NCBI GenBank assembly: GCA_017513365.1
Contig: JAFXFY010000135.1
Span: 1 to 12,705, forward strand
Source: Alphaproteobacteria bacterium
GTDB lineage: Bacteria > Pseudomonadota > Alphaproteobacteria > CAAHEQ01 > UBA3637
Length of the DNA stretch: 12,705 nt
Direction: 5' to 3'
Part shown: in pieces, positions 1 through 5,542 of the stretch
How the letters are laid out: every line of letters begins with the position of its first letter
How positions within the stretch are numbered: the first letter of the stretch is position 1
Position numbers and translations under genes: made by a program
Notes under the pieces: model-generated
Told to the model about the DNA's origin: nothing
Databases searched by the model: none
The model's input: the letters and a program-made list of their open reading frames with translations, nothing else

Positions 1-2
1 GA

Positions 3-1034
3 CCGGCGATTTCGGTTGTGATGAGTACATATAACCGTGCGGCTTTTTTGCCACGGGCAATTGATTCTATTTTAAAGCAAACATTTACCGATTTTGAATT
101 TATTATTATTAATGATGGATCGCCGGATGAAACAGATAAGATTTTGAGGATGTTTGCCATGAAAGATAAACGGATTCGTGTGATTACTAATGAAGAAAAT
201 AAAGGGTTAATTTATTCGCTTAATCGTGGTTTGGATGAGGCTCGTGGTAAATATATTGCCCGTATGGATGATGACGATATTTCTTTGCCGACACGGTTTG
301 AAAAACAGTATGCTTTTATGGAACAAAATCCGGATTTTGCCGTTGTCGGTTCTTGGATTGGACAACCTGAGAGTGGGGAAAAGTGGCACTTTCATGATGA
401 AACGAATCCGGATAAGGTTAAAATGTATATGTATTTGAATGCTGTGCCGATTTCTCATCCGGCCTCTTTTTTAAGGCTTTCTTTTTTGAACAAACACGCT
501 ATTCGGTATAATGATGAATATAAAGCGGCGGAGGATCGTAAATTTTGGTTGGATATTTTGGATGCCGGTGGTAAAATTGGGAATGTGCCGGAAATTTTAT
601 TCTTATTTCGGTTGCATGGGACAAATCCATATGAATATTATATTGCTCAGTGGAAAAATTCTCAAAAATTTTTTAATGAGGAGATTTTGCCTCGTTTTGG
701 TACCAAGGACGATTTTGATGGGCTTAGTAAGTGCGATATTTATCGCAAAATAGCTGCACGTAATCAACAATTGAATTTTGTTTCCAGTGTTTTATTAGAT
801 GAACATATTACAAAGGAATGTCCGCCAATTGGAGCAGACCCTGTTCAACATAAAAATTTTAAAGATCATTTAGTCTTTACCGGCGATAGAGTTTGTCGTC
901 ATAAATTGCCGAAAGAATGTGCGAATGTTGTGAAAAAGACACCTGAAGTATTGATGATAAAATGGGATATTTGGGGAACAGAGACATTTTATAAACAAGG
1001 GGATACGTGGGTATGGGATGGGATAATCAAATGA
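3..1034 (+). CDS. Family 2 glycosyltransferase, 5' end cut off by the window
   Basis: Seen: the frame is open from base 3 and reads PAISVVMSTYNRAAFLPRA, the usual first beta strand of a GT-A (GT2) fold, so the GTG at 18 and ATG at 21 are probably internal and the true start lies just left of the window. IINDGS follows as the nucleotide-binding strand, then ARMDDDDISLPTRFEKQ, which holds the DxD metal and sugar-nucleotide motif. There is a fairly typical catalytic domain of about 220 residues, then a C-terminal part (roughly the last 90 residues, ending WVWDGIIK) that I cannot assign. No membrane segment is visible. Known for the family: transfer of a sugar from a nucleotide-sugar to a glycan or lipid acceptor on the cytoplasmic side, commonly for LPS, capsule or exopolysaccharide. 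Donor and acceptor cannot be read from the sequence. It ends in TGA, 12 bases before the tRNA promoter. Confidence 0.9.
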   Translation, partial: PAISVVMSTYNRAAFLPRAIDSILKQTFTDFEFIIINDGSPDETDKILRMFAMKDKRIRVITNEENKGLIYSLNRGLDEARGKYIARMDDDDISLPTRFEKQYAFMEQNPDFAVVGSWIGQPESGEKWHFHDETNPDKVKMYMYLNAVPISHPASFLRLSFLNKHAIRYNDEYKAAEDRKFWLDILDAGGKIGNVPEILFLFRLHGTNPYEYYIAQWKNSQKFFNEEILPRFGTKDDFDGLSKCDIYRKIAARNQQLNFVSSVLLDEHITKECPPIGADPVQHKNFKDHLVFTGDRVCRHKLPKECANVVKKTPEVLMIKWDIWGTETFYKQGDTWVWDGIIK

Positions 1035-1046
1035 TATAAAAAAGAC

Positions 1047-1075
1047 TTGCTTTTTTGCGTAAAAGAGGGTATAAG
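1047..1075 (+). promoter_or_regulatory. Promoter of tRNA-Arg
   Basis: TTGCTT (1047-1052), a 17-base spacer and TATAAG (1070-1075) form a good sigma-70-type promoter. Transcription would begin near 1082, about 7 bases before the mature tRNA 5' end, so the tRNA has its own transcription unit. Inferred from sequence only. Confidence 0.65.
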
Positions 1076-1088
1076 AGACACGTCTTTG

Positions 1089-1165
1089 GCACTTGTAGCT
1101 CAGCTGGATAGAGTATTGCCCTCCGAAGGCAAGGGTCGTGAGTTCGAATCTCGCCAAGTGCGCCA
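1089..1165 (+). tRNA. tRNA-Arg, anticodon CCG
   Basis: A complete 77-nt cloverleaf. The acceptor arm GCACTTG (1089-1095) pairs perfectly with CAAGTGC (1155-1161), followed by discriminator G1162 and encoded CCA (1163-1165). The D arm is GCTC/GAGT with one G-U pair. The anticodon stem TTGCC/GGCAA carries loop CTCCGAA with anticodon CCG at 1123-1125, which reads the arginine codon CGG. The T arm is GTGAG/CTCGC with loop TTCGAAT. No mismatch disturbs any arm, so it looks functional. Its last bases are repeated 160 bp downstream. Confidence 0.97.
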
Positions 1166-1207
1166 TATAAAAATATCCACCGTTTGGGTGGGTATTTTTA
1201 TATGTTG
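1166..1207 (+). terminator. Terminator of tRNA-Arg, first copy
   Basis: A long hairpin directly after the CCA end. Bases 1166-1181 pair with 1187-1202 around loop GTTTG, a 16-bp stem with one G-U pair, and the 3' arm itself supplies the T-run TTTTTATAT. The core GTTTGGGTGGGTATTTTTATATGTTGTA recurs almost unchanged at 1389-1416. Confidence 0.8.
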
Positions 1208-1306
1208 TATAAGGTGGGATGAGAACTCACGAAGTGATGTTCGGAACGAGGCTGTGGCCGAGTTAATGTCCCATTGGGACAGCCCTTTAGGGTGAGCGGA
1301 GCGAAT
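1208..1306. other. GC-richer palindromic segment between tRNA 3'-end copies
   Basis: No credible gene is seen here. The stretch is visibly GC-richer than its surroundings and full of nested complementary pieces. CTCAC (1226-1230) can pair with GTGAG (1292-1296). GGCTGT (1250-1255) pairs with ACAGCC (1279-1284). GTCCC-ATT-GGGAC forms a perfect hairpin at 1268-1280, and GTTC-G-GAAC forms another at 1239-1247. This would fold as a branched RNA or act as a palindromic mobile-type repeat. Open frames across it on both strands only read through the tRNA and are not believable proteins. I do not recognise the family. Confidence 0.45.
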
Positions 1307-1325
1307 AATCTCGCCAAGTGCGTCC
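1307..1325 (+). repeat. Second copy of tRNA-Arg 3' end
   Basis: AATCTCGCCAAGTGCG at 1307-1322 is identical to 1147-1162 inside the tRNA (T-loop end, T-stem, acceptor arm and discriminator). It is followed by TCCA where the tRNA has CCA. The spacing is exactly 160 bp. The upstream half of a tRNA is absent, so this is a fragment rather than a second gene. The arrangement resembles the attL/attR copies left by elements that integrate into tRNA 3' ends, although a local duplication would look the same. Confidence 0.7.
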
Positions 1326-1376
1326 ATCATCCGATTTTTTGATGATGTTTTGTATGATGAAAAATGCATTACATTA

Positions 1377-1416
1377 AAAATATTCACCGTTTGGGTGGGT
1401 ATTTTTATATGTTGTA
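1377..1416 (+). terminator. Second copy of the tRNA terminator hairpin
   Basis: AAAATATTCACC (1377-1388) pairs with GGTGGGTATTTT (1394-1405) around GTTTG. It differs from the first copy (1170-1207) by a single base (C to T) across the hairpin and continues into the same ATATGTTGTA. Offset from the first copy is 207 bp, not the 160 bp of the tRNA fragment, because about 47 bases (1323-1375) lie between fragment and hairpin in this copy. Confidence 0.7.
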
Positions 1417-1438
1417 CATTATGTGTACGAAATATTAA

Positions 1439-1461
1439 AACCGCCCCAAAAAGAGGCGGTT
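1439..1461 (-). terminator. Terminator of the DUF4139-family gene
   Basis: On the minus strand AACCGCCTC pairs with GGGGCGGTT around TTTTT, a 9-bp stem with one G-U pair, followed by a short T-rich tail. It lies 18 bases past the stop codon at 1480. The + strand copy is also followed by a T-run (ATATTTTT), so it may work in both directions. Confidence 0.75.
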
Positions 1462-1479
1462 CATATTTTTAATCAAACC

Positions 1480-3282
1480 TTATTTTTCAGATAACATTTC
1501 CAAACGCATCCGTTCTTTTTCGGCTTTTAATCGCATTTCTTCAGCAACCATTTTTTCTTTTTCAATGGCGGCTTCTTGTTTTTTGCGAACAAGCTCTTCA
1601 TCTGTAATGGATAATGTGTATGTAAAGTTTTTCTTTTCATGTGGTTGCAATTCAAATTCCCATTTGATTGTGTTAACTGTTGTTTGTTTTGGAGTAAGTG
1701 TACTATCTTTTAAGAGAGCTGTTTTACCCCATTCTTTTAAAAATTGGACCATTTTAATTAAGCGAGGTTCATCGGATTCATTTTGAATGCTGATTTCATA
1801 TGTTTCGGTGGTTTCAACATCGGATACTTTGTTTTCGGATAGTTGAACTTTATTCCCATATACATCAAAGGCTTTACCTAAATTGACCTCTACCTTTTGT
1901 CCCATAGCCGTAAAGGTGTGTGTTTGACCTTCGCCGACAAAAAAGGATTCTCCTTGTTTGTCATTAAAAACGCGGTAAACACCTTGTGATAAAGGAACGC
2001 CTAATTCGTTATCTGTATTGTTTTCAAATGACAGTATCATATTAGGGGCAAGAGAACCCGTTTCATTCATGTTTGAATGAATAATATATTCTTTTGTGAA
2101 GTTTATTTTATCCTTTTGCAAAAATAAACTTTGTACAGGAATATTTGATTTTAAATTGACCTTAAACGGCAATCTGTAAACATAGTAATCTTTTAAATCG
2201 TATCGTTCGGCCGTTTGTGCACTATGGCCGATTATATGGCCATTTGAAGCAACAATGTTTCCATCTGGGGATATGCTATAAAGCGTATCTCCTAGGTTTC
2301 TAAATGTTCCGCTTAGATATGTTGTTTCATCTTTTTCCACCGGATATGTTGTTTTATCTTCCTGTGGCTCTTTACCATTAACCGTTGTAGGGGAAGAGGC
2401 TAATTTAACACCAGTAAAATTTTTAATTTCACAGCGAGCTGTTTCTTTTTGTATATAGGGGTCGGTACCTCGTATTTGATTAATATCGCCAAGAACAAAA
2501 TCAATATTGGCATTGTCAAAATTAATATTGGTCGTGTTTAATAAGTTGACATACCCCTTTAAAGATAATGTATTGTTCGTTTCATTCATATATAAATCAT
2601 ATGTGGTTGACCACGAAAAACCATCGGTTAAATAACTTAGGGTGATGTCTTGCGGTTTGTTTGTATCGGATACAACGGTAAAGTTTAATCCGGCTTGTTT
2701 TTGTAAGACATTTTCATCAGCCATCGGGTATAAAATTTGGGCATCCGTTCCTTTTTGCAAAACACCGTCTATCAGTAAAATCGGCACTTTGTTTTCAACG
2801 GCCACCAATTTTGCCTTTTTCTTAATTTGAGTTAATTCCCCCTCTTTCCAAACAGACCATAATAAGGTGATTTCTTTTCCAATGGCGGATTCTTGAGCTC
2901 TTTCGTATAAGCTGAAATCTTCAACTTTAGAATCAAAAGAACGTGTCTGCATAAAAATGTTTTTACCGGATATGGTGGCCGAAGAAAACAACATGCCGGT
3001 TGGAAATTTTCCGAATGTAATATTATGTAAGCCCTTATCTAATGTAGCAGAGCGTGTTTGACGAATGAATCCCCGACCCGTTTGGTATAATACGATGGAT
3101 GTTGAAAGTGTGTCTTTAGCCGGTATTAATGTGCTACCGGTTTCTTGTACAAGAGCGCCCTTTGATGATAACGATGATGTTGTGTAGGCATACCCAATGC
3201 CTCCGGCAATGAGGAGTGTTGTTATGACGGTCGTTAATAGTTTTTTCTTGTGAAAGTGAGATGGGCAGTGTGATTTTTTCAT
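1480..3282 (-). CDS. Exported DUF4139-family protein with charged helical tail
   Basis: 600 residues. Seen: a basic N-terminus, then one hydrophobic segment at about residues 15-33, acting as a Sec signal or signal anchor, so the body should be periplasmic or surface-exposed. The rest matches the DUF4139 family pattern: LSYLTDGFSWSTTYDLY, then LKGYVNLLNTTNINFDNANIDFVLGDIN, and near the end GVYRVFNDKQGESFFVGE with VNLGKAFDVYGNKV. The fold is mostly beta strands; the family has no established biochemical activity. Unusual here is a highly charged, Lys/Glu-rich helix at residues about 560-600, likely a coiled coil. The start ATG has an excellent Shine-Dalgarno, AGGAGG, 4 bases upstream (3287-3292). 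It is monocistronic, with its own terminator, and divergent from the phosphoribosyltransferase operon. Function unknown. Confidence 0.85.
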   Translation of the reverse strand: MKKSHCPSHFHKKKLLTTVITTLLIAGGIGYAYTTSSLSSKGALVQETGSTLIPAKDTLSTSIVLYQTGRGFIRQTRSATLDKGLHNITFGKFPTGMLFSSATISGKNIFMQTRSFDSKVEDFSLYERAQESAIGKEITLLWSVWKEGELTQIKKKAKLVAVENKVPILLIDGVLQKGTDAQILYPMADENVLQKQAGLNFTVVSDTNKPQDITLSYLTDGFSWSTTYDLYMNETNNTLSLKGYVNLLNTTNINFDNANIDFVLGDINQIRGTDPYIQKETARCEIKNFTGVKLASSPTTVNGKEPQEDKTTYPVEKDETTYLSGTFRNLGDTLYSISPDGNIVASNGHIIGHSAQTAERYDLKDYYVYRLPFKVNLKSNIPVQSLFLQKDKINFTKEYIIHSNMNETGSLAPNMILSFENNTDNELGVPLSQGVYRVFNDKQGESFFVGEGQTHTFTAMGQKVEVNLGKAFDVYGNKVQLSENKVSDVETTETYEISIQNESDEPRLIKMVQFLKEWGKTALLKDSTLTPKQTTVNTIKWEFELQPHEKKNFTYTLSITDEELVRKKQEAAIEKEKMVAEEMRLKAEKERMRLEMLSEK

Positions 3283-3305
3283 GTATCCTCCTATGATGAT
3301 ATTTC

Positions 3306-3334
3306 AATATATCAGATAGATTAACAAAATGCAA
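3306..3334 (-). promoter_or_regulatory. Possible promoter of the DUF4139-family gene
   Basis: On the minus strand TTGCAT (3329-3334), a 17-base spacer and TATATT (3306-3311). The -10 box is good and the -35 box weak. It would give a 5' UTR of roughly 17-20 bases before the ATG at 3282. Tentative. Confidence 0.35.
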
Positions 3335-3356
3335 TGCATGTATAAAAAATAATTGT

Positions 3357-3395
3357 TTGACAAATGTTGACAAATAAAAAAACTTATGGTATACT
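3357..3395 (+). promoter_or_regulatory. Strong promoter with a doubled -35 box
   Basis: TTGACA at 3367-3372, a 17-base spacer and TATACT at 3390-3395 are almost consensus for sigma-70. A second TTGACA lies 10 bp upstream (3357-3362), one helical turn away, within the direct repeat TTGACAAATG/TTGACAAATA. Transcription would start near 3402, with GGGAG (3412-3416) as the ribosome binding site before the ATG at 3423. The second box could be a decoy, a result of slippage, or an operator half. Confidence 0.75.
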
Positions 3396-3422
3396 CTGAT
3401 ATAGAGTGAATGGGAGAATAGT

Positions 3423-4295
3423 ATGGAATATAACTCTTCAGAAAATCAGATTTTGCGACCTGGGGTGTCTATTTTTGGAAAACATGCAAATGATCCGGTT
3501 CGGTTGGACCCGTTGTTTGATTTGGCTAAAACCGGTGATTATGAAGCGGCCAGACAGTTAGTTGAAAAATTATGGGGCGATGATAAAACCGAAGAATTAC
3601 GTCGGTTGATTTTGCCTGAACGTCCACCGATATTCTTTTCTGTCCCCAGTACCAGTCGGACAAATCAATTGCCTATTGCCTATGCTAAGTTTTTAGCAGA
3701 AAAAACACAGGATTTAGGGGCAACATATTTGGTAGGTGATGAGTATATTTCGTCGCTACATACCTCTATGATGAAAAGTTTGAAAAAATCTCATCGGTTA
3801 ATGGCACCACGGTTGTATGAAACATTTTATCAGAGCTTTTTTGATAATTTCAGGCCACATACTCAAAATGCCTCTGTTGTGTTGGTGGAAGATATTATTA
3901 CAACTGGTTCTTCGGTGAATGCGTTCCGACGTTTTTTGGTCCACAATGGTGTGCCGGTAGATTATATTGTTGGTATTAAAGGAGACACTCGATTGGATCC
4001 ATTACCATCTGAGTTGACAAAATTAGAAAGAACGGCTAAAAAAGCAGGGTTAGATACGACGAACGTTGATTACATGGCTTTAGGACGTGAGTTAACATCC
4101 AGTGAGGTGATGACATTGGCGTCTCATTATATTGGAACTCAATATAAAAAAGCCGATGAGCAAACACGCTTGTTAATGCGTCGTCAGTTATATTATTTGT
4201 ATGCCTTAAAGGTGTGTGGGCGAGCGGAAGTATCTACCAAAATTAATAAATTAAACAGATTAATAGATCGTAGGGAGGAAAGAAGTCATGCCTAA
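3423..4295 (+). CDS. Type I phosphoribosyltransferase-like protein
   Basis: 290 residues, cytoplasmic, with no signal or membrane segment. Seen: VVLVEDIITTGSS at about residues 152-164 is the classical PRPP-binding loop (two acidic residues, then T-T-G-S-S), preceded by hydrophobic strands (PPIFFSVPSTSRTNQLP near 68-84, ATYLVGDEYIS near 100-110) that fit a Rossmann-like PRT fold. The roughly 65 N-terminal residues and the C-terminal 90, rich in Lys, Arg and Tyr, are not those of a standard purine or pyrimidine salvage enzyme, and the length exceeds Hpt or Apt (about 170-180). Known for the fold: transfer or hydrolysis of PRPP with a base, or use as a nucleotide sensor as in PyrR. The substrate is not readable. 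It overlaps the next gene by 8 bases, implying coupled translation. Confidence 0.7.
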   Translation: MEYNSSENQILRPGVSIFGKHANDPVRLDPLFDLAKTGDYEAARQLVEKLWGDDKTEELRRLILPERPPIFFSVPSTSRTNQLPIAYAKFLAEKTQDLGATYLVGDEYISSLHTSMMKSLKKSHRLMAPRLYETFYQSFFDNFRPHTQNASVVLVEDIITTGSSVNAFRRFLVHNGVPVDYIVGIKGDTRLDPLPSELTKLERTAKKAGLDTTNVDYMALGRELTSSEVMTLASHYIGTQYKKADEQTRLLMRRQLYYLYALKVCGRAEVSTKINKLNRLIDRREERSHA

Positions 4296-4575
4296 ACTCG
4301 TGAAACGGTTATTTAGACAGTTGCAAAATAAAACTATTTTTATGCGTCGCATGAAACGGATTGCTCGCACAAAAAATAAATTGCATCAAAATTTGAAACG
4401 AATCCAAGACGGATATAATATTCAAGCAGGGGTAAAAGAAATGAGAGTGATGTCAAAAATGTTGCATCGTACTCAATATGGCACAACGAAGCATCCGCAT
4501 GATCCGTTAAAATTAGATGTGATGAAACATGAATGTAAACATTTTTTACGCTCTGATGAACGAAGCAGAAATTAA
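4288..4575 (+). CDS. Small, very basic protein of unknown function
   Basis: 95 residues, about a quarter of them Lys or Arg, with few acidic residues in the first half (MPKLVKRLFRQLQNK). No motif, signal or membrane segment is seen, and I do not recognise a family. Charge and size would suit a nucleic-acid or ribosome-binding protein, which is inference only. It is real rather than a shadow: the ATG has a strong Shine-Dalgarno (AGGGAGG, 4272-4278) with 9 bases spacing, and it overlaps the end of the phosphoribosyltransferase gene by 8 bases in another frame, so the two are probably made together. It ends 16 bases from the convergent dolP-like gene, and I see no clear terminator between them. 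Confidence 0.6.
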   Translation: MPKLVKRLFRQLQNKTIFMRRMKRIARTKNKLHQNLKRIQDGYNIQAGVKEMRVMSKMLHRTQYGTTKHPHDPLKLDVMKHECKHFLRSDERSRN

Positions 4576-4591
4576 TTATTGTTCGGTCTTT

Positions 4592-5164
4592 TTATTTATC
4601 ACGAAAACGGGTTAAATTTACAATTTTATTAACACCGGCTGTATTTTTTATAACAGACAATACTCGTTCTAGTTCGGCTTGATTCTTGGCGATTCCCATT
4701 ATATATAGGGTCCCATTTTCCATTATCAGTTTATAATTACTGGAACTGATATGACGGGTAAATGTTAATTGGGTACGAATGGCACCGGAAACGGCTGCAT
4801 CTGTATTGACAATCTCCAAAGAAGGTGGTTCAGCAATTCGGATATAATTATAAACACCTTTAACATCCGATGTACGCCACGTTTTTTCTAAAATTTGTTG
4901 TATTAACTCTATATTTGGTAAGGCGCCGGTCAGTAAAACCTTCCCTTCAAATACATCAGGTGATATATCCAGCCCAAGCTTTGGGTCAATTTCAATGAAA
5001 TCTTCTCGTAAAGACATAGCGATTTGAAAATCTTTTAAATCGTCTTGAAAGGTACGATCATCTATTATAACCGTTGTAATTTTACGGGCACCTGTAAAAA
5101 GAGTGCTGGCAAATTGACAGCCACTTAAGATAAGACACAAAATAATCAACAATAGATGTTTCAC
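4592..5164 (-). CDS. dolP: DolP-like outer-membrane lipoprotein with two BON domains
   Basis: 190 residues from the GTG at 5164, close to E. coli DolP (YraP, 191). The signal MKHLLLIILCLILSGC ends in lipobox LSGC (Cys16), followed by Gln, which suits outer-membrane sorting. Two BON-type repeats follow: residues about 35-100 (DDLKDFQIAMSLR through DVKGVYNYIRI) and about 108-185 (SGAIRTQLT, NGTLYIMGIAKNQAELERVLSVIKNTAGVNKIVN). Known: DolP binds anionic phospholipid and supports outer-membrane integrity and BAM activity. Start choice: GTG at 5164 forms a GTGA overlap with the yraN stop and has GGAG (5171-5174) upstream. The longer ATG at 5176 has no Shine-Dalgarno and adds MENY before the signal. 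The place next to yraN and rsmI is the enterobacterial one. BON proteins are diverse, so orthology is likely rather than proven. Confidence 0.82.
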   Translation of the reverse strand: MKHLLLIILCLILSGCQFASTLFTGARKITTVIIDDRTFQDDLKDFQIAMSLREDFIEIDPKLGLDISPDVFEGKVLLTGALPNIELIQQILEKTWRTSDVKGVYNYIRIAEPPSLEIVNTDAAVSGAIRTQLTFTRHISSSNYKLIMENGTLYIMGIAKNQAELERVLSVIKNTAGVNKIVNLTRFRDK

Positions 5165-5523
5165 ATAATTCTCCATGCATCTTTAATATGCACCGGCCAA
5201 CGCCAAGGACGACAAATAACGGCATCATATCGTATCCGCCATTTTTGATAAATCGGATACCGTTTTAAGTAAGCGGCGCTGGCTCGGGCCACTCTCATTT
5301 GATTTTCTATGGTAATAGCATCAACGCCTTTAGTATAAGTGGAACGTTTTTTTACCTCAACAAAGACCAATGTTTTTCCACGTCGTACAATTAAATCTAT
5401 TTCACCGGCACCGGTGCCACGGCCAGTGATGACATTCATGCCGACAGGTAAATATCCCTTTAACATCAGGGCAATTAATGCCCATTTTTCACATAAATGT
5501 CCGATTTTGTGATGACTAGCCAT
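5161..5523 (-). CDS. yraN: YraN / UPF0102 family, nuclease-fold protein
   Basis: 120 residues, the usual family length. The signature GEIDLIVRRGKTLVFVEVKKRS is at residues 40-61: Glu41, Asp43, Glu56 and Lys58 form the E-x-D and E-x-K pattern of the PD-(D/E)XK nuclease fold, preceded by the family N-terminus (GHLCEKWALIALMLKGY). Known: a small, widespread family related to Holliday-junction resolvase folds, with no firmly settled role. The gene is 19 bases after the present rsmI stop and shares a GTGA overlap with the dolP-like gene, so the three are probably one transcript. Its ATG lies inside the ancestral 3' end of rsmI. The Shine-Dalgarno is weak (GGGTAATAG), consistent with translational coupling to rsmI. 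Confidence 0.92.
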   Translation of the reverse strand: MASHHKIGHLCEKWALIALMLKGYLPVGMNVITGRGTGAGEIDLIVRRGKTLVFVEVKKRSTYTKGVDAITIENQMRVARASAAYLKRYPIYQKWRIRYDAVICRPWRWPVHIKDAWRIM

Positions 5524-5542
5524 TTAATTCTATTACCCGTTT

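Noticed and set aside
1047..1295. Open frame of 82 codons running through the tRNA
   Set aside because: It translates the tRNA itself (a known artefact ending in EFESRQVRH) and the palindromic segment; there is no ribosome binding site and the tRNA call is certain.
1208..1325. A second tRNA gene before the repeated 3' end
   Set aside because: No acceptor 5' arm, D arm or anticodon arm can be formed upstream of 1307; only the 3' portion is present.
1325..1351. CATCATC/GATGATG hairpin followed by TTTT as an extra terminator
   Set aside because: The stem is only 7 bp and AT-rich, the tail is short and it follows no gene; too weak to call.
1100..1387. Minus-strand frame of 95 codons over the same region
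   Set aside because: Antisense of the tRNA and its repeat; the typical artefact WRDSNSRPLPSEG shows it is not a protein.
4556..4600. Terminator between the basic protein gene and the dolP-like gene
   Set aside because: Only GAAC/GTTC pairing over a long loop precedes the T-run; not a convincing stem.
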